A stretch of 64,000 nt of DNA from CAWBBA01 sp963729795 (GTDB taxonomy: Bacteria; Desulfobacterota; Desulfomonilia; Desulfomonilales; Desulfomonilaceae), in NCBI GenBank assembly GCA_963729795.1, contig CAVSPC010000025.1:51509-115508 (forward strand), written 5' to 3'. Made by a program: the position numbers and the translations under genes. The notes beneath the pieces are model-generated. The model ran no database searches, was not told the DNA's origin, and saw nothing but the letters and a program-made list of their open reading frames with translations. This document shows, piece by piece, positions 1 through 8,419 of the stretch (positions within the stretch are counted from its first letter, which is position 1; every line of letters starts with the position of its first letter).

Positions 1-2
1 TC

Positions 3-356
3 GAACCCGATGTTTTGATCATCCAGTGTAACTGGCTCAATGAGCCGCGCGAGAACCGGCCGAATCACATGAGCTTCCAGCGCGCCTTGGACTACATTCG
101 AAAGTGGAGGCCGCGCCGCGAGACTTTTCTGACACATTTTTCCGATGCAGATCAGATTCCGGGAGATCCGTGCAACAATTTCTCGAAAAAGGTTGAACCA
201 CTGGCGCCTATGGAGGAGCCAGGGACCGGTATTCGCTACCCGGTTCCAACCTGCCAGGTCGAATGGCAAAATCTTGTGGACAGGATCTGCGAAGATTACC
301 ATGTGCCGGGGCCGGTTGTTGTAGCTTATGATGGAATGCGAAAGATATATCAGTAG
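3..356 (+). CDS. MBL-fold metallo-hydrolase, C-terminal part (gene enters from the left edge)
   Basis: The frame is open from base 3 to a TAG at 354-356, so only the last 117 codons are present. The segment HMSFQRALDYIRKWRP, followed by TFLTHFSDADQIPGD and, near the end, VVVAYDGMRK, resembles the C-terminus of PqqB/PhnP-like metallo-beta-lactamase-fold hydrolases, where a late His and Asp complete the dinuclear metal site. The main HxHxDH metal motif would lie upstream of the window and cannot be checked. The substrate is unknown. An inverted-repeat element begins 34 bases after the stop. The assignment is by motif resemblance only. Confidence 0.55.
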   Translation, partial: EPDVLIIQCNWLNEPRENRPNHMSFQRALDYIRKWRPRRETFLTHFSDADQIPGDPCNNFSKKVEPLAPMEEPGTGIRYPVPTCQVEWQNLVDRICEDYHVPGPVVVAYDGMRKIYQ

Positions 357-389
357 TGGAGCATGTCGGAATAAAGCTCGGGTAATCCC

Positions 390-519
390 TCAGTTACGGG
401 CGGCACAAAATTGTCATTGCGTGCAGAGCGAAGCAATCTTTTCCTATAATGGCTTGGATTGCTTCGTCGTTTTCACCCCTCGCAATGACAGGGAACCGAG
501 AACTTCCCCGCGTAACTGA
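390..519. repeat. 130-bp MITE-like element with terminal inverted repeats
   Basis: The element starts TCAGTTACG (390-398) and ends CGTAACTGA (511-519), a perfect 9-bp inverted pair. Nested inside are a second pair, TGTCATTGCG at 412-421 and CGCAATGACA at 481-490, and a central arm built from GAAGCAATC and GATTGCTTC. It encodes nothing convincing. Its right half recurs at 62746-62788 and related core sequence at 38887-38967, so it is a dispersed family, probably a non-autonomous element or REP-like palindrome. Confidence 0.75.
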
Positions 520-613
520 ATGTTTAGAAGCTTGATGTTTGCAACCTTGACTTGGGATAAAGCGTACCATAATATAGCAAGTTTGTTGTATAGGCACTCA
601 GAAGAGGTGACAC

Positions 614-1009
614 ATGCCGTCCAAGACCCAGGAAACCAAGGACAGTCAAAAGGCTCGATATCTGAAGCAGACCGAAGCCCGCAAAGCTGCCCTCACAGAA
701 AAAGGGATACCCGAGCAGGCCATTGCAAAGGATCCTAAAATCAAACACTTCTCTGCTAAGATTAAACAAATTAACGCGGCAATGTCTCGAATTTCCGCTC
801 TGGAAGACCAAAAGAAGCGCTTACTGGAGAAGAAGGAGCAACGCCGCGCGGAAGCTGAAGCAGCTCGGGCGGCAGCTATAGCAGGCGAGAAAAAGACGAA
901 GGGGAAAAAGAAAGCCGAGGAAAAGGCCGCTCCCACGAAAGGCAAGGGAGGGGCCGGCGGGAAGGCTCCAGCCAAAGGCAAGCAAGAGGCAAAGAAGAAA
1001 GCGAAGTGA
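614..1009 (+). CDS. Small basic Lys/Ala-rich protein
   Basis: ATG at 614 follows an AGAAGAGGTG Shine-Dalgarno at good spacing. The 131-residue product has no membrane segment or signal peptide. Residues 1-60 are polar and helical. Residues 60-85 form a charged Glu/Lys/Arg helix that could be a coiled coil. From about residue 90 the tail is almost only Lys, Ala, Gly and Pro, with repeated KGK and AKGK blocks like histone H1-type or other nucleic-acid-binding tails. I do not recognise a family; DNA or RNA binding is inferred from composition alone. It stands alone between the inverted-repeat element and an unrelated membrane protein. Confidence 0.65.
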   Translation: MPSKTQETKDSQKARYLKQTEARKAALTEKGIPEQAIAKDPKIKHFSAKIKQINAAMSRISALEDQKKRLLEKKEQRRAEAEAARAAAIAGEKKTKGKKKAEEKAAPTKGKGGAGGKAPAKGKQEAKKKAK

Positions 1010-1123
1010 TTGGCTTTCGGCCGGTTGAAAGACCTCAAATATGTGAGCCAAAGAGGCTTAGGGGCATCGGCGCCAATCTAAGTCTATGCGGTTTCAGCAA
1101 TCCCAAATTGGGTTCCTCGGCGG

Positions 1124-1723
1124 GTGAGCCGGGAGGCTGGTGTTTTGACTGAGCGGCAAGCTGCTGAATCTCGGGACCTAATCGCCTGTGATTTATCGAG
1201 TACCGTGACTAGCGGAGCCAACGAGGACAATGTGTCAGGGCCTCTCGCTTCCGGGTTTGAATGGAAATCCCGTGCTGTTCTCTTTGGGATCCCGCTTATC
1301 TGTATTGCTTTCGGACGGGACGGTCGCGGAAGGCTGCGAGTTGCCAAAGGTTTTTTGGCCGTTGGGCAATGCGCTTTTGGTGGCATTGTCATTGCGCAAT
1401 TCGGCGCGGGCATCGTGGCCATTGGCCAGTTTGTGCTCGGCTTATTCGCTTTCGGTCAGCTCGCTTTAGCAGTTGTACTGGCCGTAGGTCAAATTGCCGG
1501 AGGACTGCTTGCAATTGGACAGGTGGTCGTGGGACTTTATGGGCTCGGCCAGATCGGCTGGGCCGAGTATTTGTGGTCGTCGGGAAGGACCGACATGGAA
1601 GCTGTAGCCACGTTTTCCCAGATCAAGATGACGCTTTTGGGACAAGGAGGCTGGTCTGCCGGCGCGGCCCTCAGGAGGGCTTTAGAGAATATGGTAGGCC
1701 ACAAAATTTGGACGACGCACTGA
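1124..1723 (+). CDS. Membrane protein with tandem GQ decapeptide repeats
   Basis: The 199-residue product (GTG start at 1124, no strong ribosome site, so the start is uncertain) has a polar first 45 residues and then a hydrophobic block, roughly residues 50-150. That block contains about seven consecutive units of about ten residues, each beginning with GQ or AQ followed by hydrophobics and a central Gly, for example GQFVLGLFAF and GQVVVGLYGL. The regular period suggests a packed repeat at or in the membrane rather than ordinary separate helices. The last 50 residues are soluble. I do not recognise a named family and assign no function. Confidence 0.6.
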   Translation: MSREAGVLTERQAAESRDLIACDLSSTVTSGANEDNVSGPLASGFEWKSRAVLFGIPLICIAFGRDGRGRLRVAKGFLAVGQCAFGGIVIAQFGAGIVAIGQFVLGLFAFGQLALAVVLAVGQIAGGLLAIGQVVVGLYGLGQIGWAEYLWSSGRTDMEAVATFSQIKMTLLGQGGWSAGAALRRALENMVGHKIWTTH

Positions 1724-2120
1724 GCCTACCGGACGAGTCAGGCTGAAAAGAAGTACAAGTATGTGAATCCGATGTGGATTTGCGTCGTCCCGCGCAGGTG
1801 TGTCATGCGGTCTGCTTGGCTTGGACCGGGATGTCGCATGACATGTGAGAGAAGATAGTGACACCATTCTCGATGACACGTCCCGTGCAGGATCCCATAT
1901 TACCGAGACAGAGGTCATCAAGAACAAACACACATTCTAGGTTTGGTGCGTCGGACGACATTTTCCGTTATTCTGCGGAAGCGCCGATTTACGAGTCCAA
2001 CTGCGGCCAATCTAGATTCCTGCTTCTGCAGAAATGGGGAATGACGGAATAGGTCCGATCCCTTCGGCTTCTTCTTTAGGTCATCTCACTTCTCGCGGAG
2101 AGAGTCAGCGGCAAAGTCCT
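1724..2120. other. 397-bp spacer, no supported gene
   Basis: Short frames here lack ribosome sites and recognisable sequence. No palindrome, tRNA-like fold or clear promoter was seen. It presumably carries the promoter of the downstream protease-scpA pair. Confidence 0.5.
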
Positions 2121-2780
2121 ATGTTCAACTTCGATATTGCCACTATTATTCAGAGAATTGCCCTCATTGCTCCAGGCTTCTTGTTGGCCATAACGGTGCA
2201 TGAGTACACGCATGGGTACGTGGCGTACAAACTCGGTGATCCTACCGCCAAATTGGCGGGCAGACTCACCTTCAATCCCATAAGCCATCTTGATCCATTC
2301 GGGACACTAGTGCTGGTATTGACTCAGATGATAGGCTGGGCCAAGCCCGTGCCCGTGGACCCCCGGTATCTCCGAAACCCCAGGAAAGACATGCTGTGGA
2401 TCAGCCTCGGGGGCCCCGCTGCCAACCTTGTAACCGCGGCGGTCCTTGCATTTTGCCTTCATGTCATTCAGTTCCTCTTTGTCGCGAGAGCGATCAGTCC
2501 TGCTTCCAATTTCATTCTCGGACCACTGATTTACATAATCTTTTTCGGCGTCAAGATTAACGTGATTCTTGCGGTTTTCAATCTCATCCCCATCGCGCCT
2601 CTAGACGGAGCTAAGATACTTGGGGGAGTGCTGCCTCGGCAACAAGCTTACGAGTTGGAGAAACTCGAACCATACGGTTTCATCATCCTCATATTGCTCG
2701 TCTTTACAGGGGCCGTCGGCTACGTTATTTTTCCTCCCGTGAAATTTATCGAATCGTTACTTTTGTCCGGGCTAGGTTGA
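2121..2780 (+). CDS. Site-2 protease family (M50) membrane metalloprotease
   Basis: An integral membrane zinc protease of 219 residues if started at ATG 2121. An in-frame codon upstream would add a polar, unconserved stretch, so 2121 is preferred. The zinc motif HEYTH sits near residue 32 within the first hydrophobic helix, followed by the family pattern NPISHLDPFGTL. GGPAANL in the middle and NLIPIAPLDGAKIL near the C-terminus supply the third metal ligand (Asp). Four or more further membrane helices are visible. This short form lacks a PDZ domain, as in the YdiL/Rv-type bacterial M50 group. It ends six bases before scpA, a pairing common in many bacteria. Confidence 0.85.
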   Translation: MFNFDIATIIQRIALIAPGFLLAITVHEYTHGYVAYKLGDPTAKLAGRLTFNPISHLDPFGTLVLVLTQMIGWAKPVPVDPRYLRNPRKDMLWISLGGPAANLVTAAVLAFCLHVIQFLFVARAISPASNFILGPLIYIIFFGVKINVILAVFNLIPIAPLDGAKILGGVLPRQQAYELEKLEPYGFIILILLVFTGAVGYVIFPPVKFIESLLLSGLG

Positions 2781-2785
2781 TTCTC

Positions 2786-3547
2786 ATGTCCTACGAGATA
2801 AAACTGGAGATTTTCGAGGGCCCGCTTGATCTCCTATTGCATCTCATCCATCGCAATGAAGTCAGCATAACAGATATTCCAATTGCGCTGATTACTCAGC
2901 AGTATTTGGAAACTATCGAATTGATGAAGTCACTTAACCTGGACGTGGCAGGTGAATACCTTGTCATGGCCGCGTACCTCACTCACATTAAGTCTCAGAT
3001 GCTTCTGCCGGTAAATGAAGGAGAGACGTTGGACGAATCCAGCGCCGACCCAAGAGATGAATTGGTGGCTCACCTGTTGGAGTATAAACGATATAGAGAA
3101 GCTGCGGATAATTTGAAGTCCCTGCCAATGTTGGATAACGATGTGTTTGCAAGGGAAGTCTCAGAGGAGGATCCGGATCTTCCCAGGCGGAGCCAACCCC
3201 TCGATGTCAGTATCGCGGATCTCTTCGAAGCTTTGAGAGGGGTACTACAACGAACTGCCCGCAAAGATCTTATTGAACTAGAGCCGGAACGCCTCCTCGT
3301 GAAAGACAAGATACACCATATCCTTGAACGACTGAAAATTCAGCAATGGGTAACTTTCGGCTCGCTTTTCGAAGAAGACTTTTCTCGGCTAAACATTCTT
3401 ACTACCCTTCTGGCCCTGCTTGAGCTGGTCAAACTGCAACTGGTGAGGGCTTACCAGGATGTTCCGTTCGGAACAATACTGATTTCCCAGAGAGGCTCTC
3501 AAGGCGCAAACGCAGACGTCCAGCCTCCAGCCGAGCCCATTGCGTGA
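2786..3547 (+). CDS. scpA: Segregation and condensation protein A
   Basis: ScpA is the kleisin subunit that bridges the SMC heads in the bacterial condensin complex. The N-terminus, MSYEIKLEIFEGPLDLLLHL, is the family's signature, with the EGPLDLLLHLI helix that binds the SMC neck. The middle contains the acidic linker (about residues 75-150), and the C-terminal winged helix (about residues 180-240) includes WVTFGSLFEE. Length (253 residues) is normal. ATG 2786 is chosen over an upstream TTG because it begins exactly at the conserved start. It lies six bases after the M50 protease, so the two are probably co-transcribed. The usual partner scpB does not follow. Confidence 0.92.
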   Translation: MSYEIKLEIFEGPLDLLLHLIHRNEVSITDIPIALITQQYLETIELMKSLNLDVAGEYLVMAAYLTHIKSQMLLPVNEGETLDESSADPRDELVAHLLEYKRYREAADNLKSLPMLDNDVFAREVSEEDPDLPRRSQPLDVSIADLFEALRGVLQRTARKDLIELEPERLLVKDKIHHILERLKIQQWVTFGSLFEEDFSRLNILTTLLALLELVKLQLVRAYQDVPFGTILISQRGSQGANADVQPPAEPIA

Positions 3548-3809
3548 AAATACTTCCGGGTATTCGGAATCTCTAAGGAATGCCAGTAGTCACAACTGGC
3601 TGGCCGGTGACGCACCTTCAGTGGTAGGCAAGGCATACCGCCAGCCGTTTTCTCGCTCCCGGCTCTGGGAATGCCTGCCAATGAGGCTCTGCCTGAACTA
3701 TCGTATTGAAATAATACAGTTACCGGTCGGAGCTTGTGAACCAGAATTCTAACATCGGAGGAGATGCGGGTGAGATGCCGGCCGGGTTTGCGATCGGCAT
3801 CCCTGGAGG

Positions 3810-3995
3810 TTAGACCTCCTCCACTGTGATAGCTTCTTCGGGGCAAACCGAAACGCAGGATTCGCATCCCAGACAATCAGCAGGATTCGCCACTGTTGTC
3901 TGCTTGTCGTCTGCCTCGAGCACATCGGCAGGACACACGTCGATACATTCGCCACACTGCTTACATTTCTGATCGTCTATTTTCGGCAAGTACAT
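3810..3995 (-). CDS. 2x[4Fe-4S] ferredoxin
   Basis: A 61-residue electron carrier with two CxxCxxCxxxCP-type clusters: CKQCGECIDVCP (first) and CLGCESCVSVCP (second), the arrangement of clostridial-type ferredoxins. Such proteins shuttle low-potential electrons in the cytoplasm of anaerobes. ATG at 3995 is chosen because a GGAAGAGGTG ribosome site lies six bases upstream; the GTG three codons earlier is inside that site. It is convergent with scpA and stands alone, so its redox partner is not indicated by context. Confidence 0.9.
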   Translation of the reverse strand: MYLPKIDDQKCKQCGECIDVCPADVLEADDKQTTVANPADCLGCESCVSVCPEEAITVEEV

Positions 3996-4437
3996 TTGGA
4001 ACACCTCTTCCTATAGGTTGCAAAAACCCAATGAAGTCCTCTTTGTGAAATCATTGGCACTGCGGTACCGGACCATATCAAGCTGTCAGCTTGCTCGACG
4101 ACGCGGTCGATCTCCGAGCCATCCATGTATAGCGGTATTGGTGCGACGGGATCTGTGGTCGCGGCGAGGCCGGCTGCGGATAATTTACACTATCAGGTCG
4201 GAAAGTCAATGGTCGCGCGGTCTCTGGAGCAATGTTCAAGGAGACCGGACGGCCAGGCCGTAGCCGGAGTCATACTCGGTACTCCTGCGGAGAGCAGCCC
4301 GAGAGATCGACGCTCTGCCGCATGCCGTGCACACATTGACAACCTAGGGGACCGGATGTTAATTTAAGGTAAAATCTCGCAAACGTTCTGCAAATCACAA
4401 GCCCTCTACTCTCCCAGTGAGGAATCAGAGGTTCGCT
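3996..4437. other. 442-bp spacer between divergent genes
   Basis: No convincing gene; the open frames within it have no ribosome site or family resemblance. It should hold promoters for the ferredoxin (leftward) and the nuclease-family gene (rightward). The latter candidate is listed separately. Confidence 0.5.
4336..4364 (+). promoter_or_regulatory. Candidate sigma-70 promoter for the bifunctional-nuclease gene
   Basis: TTGACA at 4336-4341, a 17-base spacer, and TTAATT at 4359-4364. The -35 box is perfect and the -10 weak. It lies about 75 bases before the start codon. Confidence 0.4.
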
Positions 4438-4971
4438 ATGAAGAGTGACAAGAAGTTTAAAGAAATGACCATCGTCGGAATCGCTTCCGATACCCGCAAT
4501 ATGCAGCCCGTCGTGATTCTGAAAGAGAAGAGCGGAGAGCGAGAATTATATATCTGGATCGGGCCGGTAGAAGCGATGGCGCTCCAGCGTGCCATGAACA
4601 AGGAAGTGTTTCAACGCCCGCTGACCCACGAATTGTTAAGGAATGTCATAGATAAGATCGACGCTAACGTAGAACACATCGAGATCGACGATTTGAAAGA
4701 CCATACCTATTATGCCACGATTTATTTGAAAAATGCAGACTCCAAACTCGTTACTGTAGATGCGCGGCCGTCTGACTCTCTGGTTCTGGCAACTTGGATG
4801 GGCGTCCCGATTTTTGTCAGTGAAAAAGTAATTGAAGGAATGACTCAGGGCGACCAGGACGAGGCATCGCGGCAAAAAGTCATTTTTACCCAGGAAGACA
4901 TAGAGCAAACTGATGAAGAGTTGACGAAGATTCTGGAAAGGATGAACCCTGAGGACCTGGGGAACGCTTGA
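4438..4971 (+). CDS. Bifunctional nuclease family protein (DUF151/BFN)
   Basis: A 177-residue protein of the DNase-RNase/BFN family. Recognisable features are the early motif in which a metabolite-independent beta strand runs VVILKE then LYIWIGPVEA, and the hallmark VDARPSDSLVLATWMGVPIF around residues 105-125. The C-terminal 45 residues are acidic and may be a UVR-like helix pair. The family has reported nuclease activity in plants, but the bacterial role is not settled. ATG 4438 has a GAGG ribosome site six bases upstream; the alternative GTG at 4417 lies further from any such site. It appears monocistronic. Confidence 0.85.
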   Translation: MKSDKKFKEMTIVGIASDTRNMQPVVILKEKSGERELYIWIGPVEAMALQRAMNKEVFQRPLTHELLRNVIDKIDANVEHIEIDDLKDHTYYATIYLKNADSKLVTVDARPSDSLVLATWMGVPIFVSEKVIEGMTQGDQDEASRQKVIFTQEDIEQTDEELTKILERMNPEDLGNA

Positions 4972-5428
4972 GAGCTAGGAGGCTGTTGCGTAATCCCGCG
5001 TCCCGCGGGACTTTTCCGAATTCGTGGCACGATGGCGACTATTGTATAGGGATCTCTCAGAGGCTGCCACGGAAAAAAACTTAGCATGTCAGGCTCCTAG
5101 GAGCCGGGGAGAAATAACGGACCAATGAGTGGAACCTCCGCGTGGCACGATTGCGAGGACAAGTGAGGTTCGCGACAGGCTCCTAAGCAAATTTTGGCCA
5201 TTGGAGCGAATTCAAAAGTTCTGCGCTCAAAAACATCCCGCTGTTCAGTTCGTGGCTTGGACGTGTGGCGGACGAATCGTTTCCGTCCGTAAAGAAGTCT
5301 TTTGGGGGCCGAGGGAATTCGATTATTTGTGAGGTGCGGCTTCCAACGCCTGGTCGGTCGAGGGAGTTGCACTTTACCTTCGAGACTCCCGGTGATAAAG
5401 TGCCCCGCATGAAAAGGATCGTTAACGG
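4972..5428. other. 457-bp spacer with small palindromes
   Basis: No supported gene. It holds a CCCGCGTCCCGCGGG hairpin near 4997-5011 and two copies of an AGGCTCCTA motif (about 5091 and 5179). The 67-codon frame at 5129-5332 has no ribosome site and resembles nothing I know. Confidence 0.4.
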
Positions 5429-6859
5429 ATGAGTTTCATGCGAAAGGGTATGTTCAGCGCCATTTCCGGCGGTGGGCCGTTCAGGCTATTAAAATACTTC
5501 ATTATTTCTGGCTTTGTAGTCATCGCTATTGTGACTTTTCTACTCGGGGCCTTTCTCTACACACGAAGTGTGGATACGTTGCTGAGGAGCGCCGAGAACT
5601 ACGCCCGACTGCTCGCGGAAAATTTGAATTACAACATATATATTGGCTTTTATGCTCCGCTCAAGACTCGTGGAACCCCTATGGATCTCCGAAAATGGGA
5701 TCAGTTCGGAGCATTGGATTCGCTTGTAAAAGATTTTACTTACGGCCTCAGAATTCAGCGGCTCAAGATAATCGACCTCCGAAGAAAGATCATCTATAGC
5801 ACCGAATATGACCTGATTGGCAAGTACGAGTCGAACAATGTGGCGGTAAATGAAGCCCTGGAAGGTAAGGACTCAACATTGATACGCCATGAGAGAGGCT
5901 CTGCTAGCCGCTGGCACACCAATTGGTTGACCGACACTTACTATCCACTGAGGGAAAGTACTGGAAACTACTGGATGTTGGGAAACATTTACGGAGTCAT
6001 CCAGATCACTCAGGACGTCACCGATCAGTACGTGGCTCTTCAGAAATCCATTGTGGTTGTTATCCTTGTGGCTGCCGGTTTGATGGTTTTTCTATTCGTT
6101 ATGCTTACTCTCATAGTCCGGCGAGGAGAAAGGATGCTGCTGGAACAGGGCCAGGAGCAAAAACGGCTGGAGGAACAGCTTCAACAGTCCGAGAAGCTGG
6201 CGTCCATAGGGCAAATGGTGGCTACGATCGCCCATGAGATCCGCAATCCATTAGGCATAATCCGTTCCTCCGCGGAGGTGCTTGCCAAGAAAATAAATCC
6301 CGATCCCCCAAAGATACAGAAACTCACAGGCATCATTGTGGAAGAAGCGACCCGTTTGAGTAGCATTCTGACTGACTTCCTGGACTTCGCGAGACCTCGG
6401 TCGCCGAATCTGAAAGCCACGGACGTGAGAGACATCATCGCCAGGGTAAGGACCAATCTGGACGAGGAAATACGTTCCCGGCGCATTCAATGGCAAGATC
6501 CGACGCTAAACGGATTTAGACCTGTGATATCAGGTGATGCCGACCTCTTGTATCAGGCCTTTTTGAATATAGCTATAAACGCTTTTGAGGCGATCGAGGA
6601 TGAAGGAACTCTCGCTATAGATATCTCCCGGGAAGGCTCTGAGGTTCGGGTGAATTTCACGGATAACGGGCATGGGATTCGAGAGGAGGATCTATCCAAG
6701 ATTTTTACTCCTTTTTTCACCACCCATGAAATGGGAACGGGCCTGGGATTGTCGGTCGTTCACAACATCATAACCGCCCACGGAGGAGAGATCTCAGTCA
6801 AGAGCAGGGAAGGGCGCGGGGCTGAATTCATTGTATCTTTGCCTGCTCAGGACTTCTAA
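5429..6859 (+). CDS. Two-component sensor histidine kinase (membrane, periplasmic sensor)
   Basis: 476 residues. A first membrane helix (about residues 22-46) and a second (about 208-230) enclose a ~160-residue periplasmic sensor region of the CHASE/Cache-like kind. After a short coiled linker comes the dimerisation/phosphoacceptor domain, with His269 in the motif IAHEIRNPLG. The ATPase domain shows N-box NIAINAFEAI, G1 DNGHGI, F-box-like FTPFFTT and G2 GTGLGLSVV. This is the NtrB/ZraS-like group that pairs with NtrC-type regulators. The cognate regulator follows 51 bases downstream, so the pair should form one operon. The signal sensed cannot be read from sequence. Confidence 0.93.
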   Translation: MSFMRKGMFSAISGGGPFRLLKYFIISGFVVIAIVTFLLGAFLYTRSVDTLLRSAENYARLLAENLNYNIYIGFYAPLKTRGTPMDLRKWDQFGALDSLVKDFTYGLRIQRLKIIDLRRKIIYSTEYDLIGKYESNNVAVNEALEGKDSTLIRHERGSASRWHTNWLTDTYYPLRESTGNYWMLGNIYGVIQITQDVTDQYVALQKSIVVVILVAAGLMVFLFVMLTLIVRRGERMLLEQGQEQKRLEEQLQQSEKLASIGQMVATIAHEIRNPLGIIRSSAEVLAKKINPDPPKIQKLTGIIVEEATRLSSILTDFLDFARPRSPNLKATDVRDIIARVRTNLDEEIRSRRIQWQDPTLNGFRPVISGDADLLYQAFLNIAINAFEAIEDEGTLAIDISREGSEVRVNFTDNGHGIREEDLSKIFTPFFTTHEMGTGLGLSVVHNIITAHGGEISVKSREGRGAEFIVSLPAQDF

Positions 6860-6910
6860 GGTGCCGGGCGGATTCAGAGGAGCGAGACTATAGGTGGTGA
6901 AAGCTTGATC

Positions 6911-8272
6911 ATGAGTACGGTCTTAGTGGTAGATGACGAAAAAAACTATCTCGTCGTGCTGGAAGACCTCCTGGAGGACGAAGGTTACAGTGTGTTAACG
7001 GCTTCCTCTGGAGCTGAAGCTCTAGAATTGATAGCTCAGGCGCCTGTAGACACAGTTCTCTCGGACATCAAAATGCCCGGAATTTCGGGGATCGAACTTC
7101 TGGATAGAATTTTGGCACTTGATCCGGATCTTCCGGTCATTCTCATGACAGCTTATGCCGAGGTTGACCAAGCTGTGGAGGCGATGAAGAAAGGAGCCTT
7201 GGACCATATACAGAAACCTTTTGACAACAGGGATGTAAAGAGAGCCGTCGCGAGGGGAGTGGAAAAGCGCTCTCTGATTAAGAATATCAGATTACTTGAA
7301 ACCGAGTTGGGCAGTCTGTGGGGAAACATCATAGGCAAGTCCAAGGCCATGGGAAAGGTGTTCGCTGTCATGAAACGGGTTGCCGACACCCCCACAACTG
7401 TTCTAGTTTTCGGAGAATCAGGCACGGGCAAGGAACTTGTCGCTCGGGCATTGCACAAGGCTTCGTCACGGAGCAGCGCCCCATTTGTGTCTATAAATTG
7501 CGGAGCGGTTTCGGAGAATCTCTTGGAGTCCGAACTCTTCGGTTACGAGAAAGGGGCTTTCACAGGGGCAATGAGTGTCAAGCAGGGGAAATTCGAATTC
7601 GCCAGTGGCGGAACCCTCTTCTTGGACGAGGTTGGTGAAATGTCCTTGAATCTCCAGGTGAAGTTGCTGCGAGTGCTGCAGGAGCACGAATTTCAGCGAG
7701 TGGGTGGAAACAAAGACATCCGTGTGGACGTTCGGATAATTGCCGCAACCAACAAGAATCTCAAGGAAGAAGTGGCTGCAGGCCGATTTCGAGGGGATCT
7801 CTTCTTTAGACTGAATGTAGTGCGTATTGAAGTGCCCCCTCTCAGGGAACGTCGGGAAGATATCCCTTTTCTGGTTGCACACTTCGTGAACCGGTTTGCG
7901 GATAAATTGGGTTGTGGTATCGGAGAAGTCGATGCCGAGGTCATGAGCGTCTTGGACGGATATTCCTGGCCGGGAAATGTGAGAGAACTGGAAAACGTGA
8001 TCGAAAGGGCGCTTGTGCTTTGCCGGGGTAAGACAGTAAAGTTGGAGGATCTTCCGCCGGAAGTAAGGAAATCGTCGTCGAACGAGGACGGGCTTGGCAC
8101 GTTGTTCCTGGGTGAAAAGAATTTGGCAGACACGCTTGACACCATCGAAGAGAAAATGATTCGCGAAGCATTGAAGAAAGCCGGGCATGTACAGGCCCAG
8201 GCAGCCAAGGCCCTTGGGGTCTCTCGAAGCAACCTACAGTACAAAATGAAGAAATATGGGCTGCTTACATGA
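6911..8272 (+). CDS. NtrC-family sigma-54 response regulator
   Basis: Receiver domain (1-120) with acidic pocket DDE at 8-10 and phospho-acceptor Asp52 in LSDIKMPG. The AAA+ domain (about 140-370) has Walker A GESGTGKE, the sigma-54 contact loop GAFTGA, Walker B-like LFLDEVGE and the arginine region. A C-terminal Fis-type helix-turn-helix ends in SRSNLQYKMKKYGLL. It should activate sigma-54 RNA polymerase when phosphorylated by the kinase encoded just upstream. ATG 6911 is used; a TTG at 6905 is better placed relative to an AGGTGG site and would add two residues. Length (453) is normal for the family. Its targets are not evident here. Confidence 0.95.
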   Translation: MSTVLVVDDEKNYLVVLEDLLEDEGYSVLTASSGAEALELIAQAPVDTVLSDIKMPGISGIELLDRILALDPDLPVILMTAYAEVDQAVEAMKKGALDHIQKPFDNRDVKRAVARGVEKRSLIKNIRLLETELGSLWGNIIGKSKAMGKVFAVMKRVADTPTTVLVFGESGTGKELVARALHKASSRSSAPFVSINCGAVSENLLESELFGYEKGAFTGAMSVKQGKFEFASGGTLFLDEVGEMSLNLQVKLLRVLQEHEFQRVGGNKDIRVDVRIIAATNKNLKEEVAAGRFRGDLFFRLNVVRIEVPPLRERREDIPFLVAHFVNRFADKLGCGIGEVDAEVMSVLDGYSWPGNVRELENVIERALVLCRGKTVKLEDLPPEVRKSSSNEDGLGTLFLGEKNLADTLDTIEEKMIREALKKAGHVQAQAAKALGVSRSNLQYKMKKYGLLT

Positions 8273-8419
8273 GGTAGGTTTAACAGTTGCTTTTCTTCCT
8301 GGAATCAATTCGGTAGTATGATATGGTGGAAAATGGTTTGGGATGGACAGGTTGACACCGCGGTCGATTTACATTATAGATGGAAACGATTTCAGCCCAA
8401 TGAAGGAGTTTTCGTAGTG

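Noticed and set aside
1..12. TCGAACCCG at the left edge considered as the T-arm of a tRNA
   Set aside because: It lies in the open frame of the hydrolase tail and no acceptor stem or other arm follows.
646..1038. Leftward 130-codon frame rich in Phe, Ala and Ser
   Set aside because: Exact mirror of the Lys/Glu/Ala-rich plus-strand gene, which has a good ribosome site.
4972..5180. TGGCACGATTGC-like sequence near 5144 considered as a sigma-54 promoter
   Set aside because: The gap between TGGCAC and TTGC is two bases instead of five, so it cannot be a -24/-12 promoter.
5129..5332. 67-codon frame before the histidine kinase
   Set aside because: No ribosome site, no recognisable sequence, and it overlaps small palindromes.
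7466..8188. Leftward 240-codon frame inside the sigma-54 regulator
   Set aside because: Antisense to the unmistakable AAA+ and Fis domains; no ribosome site and low-complexity product.
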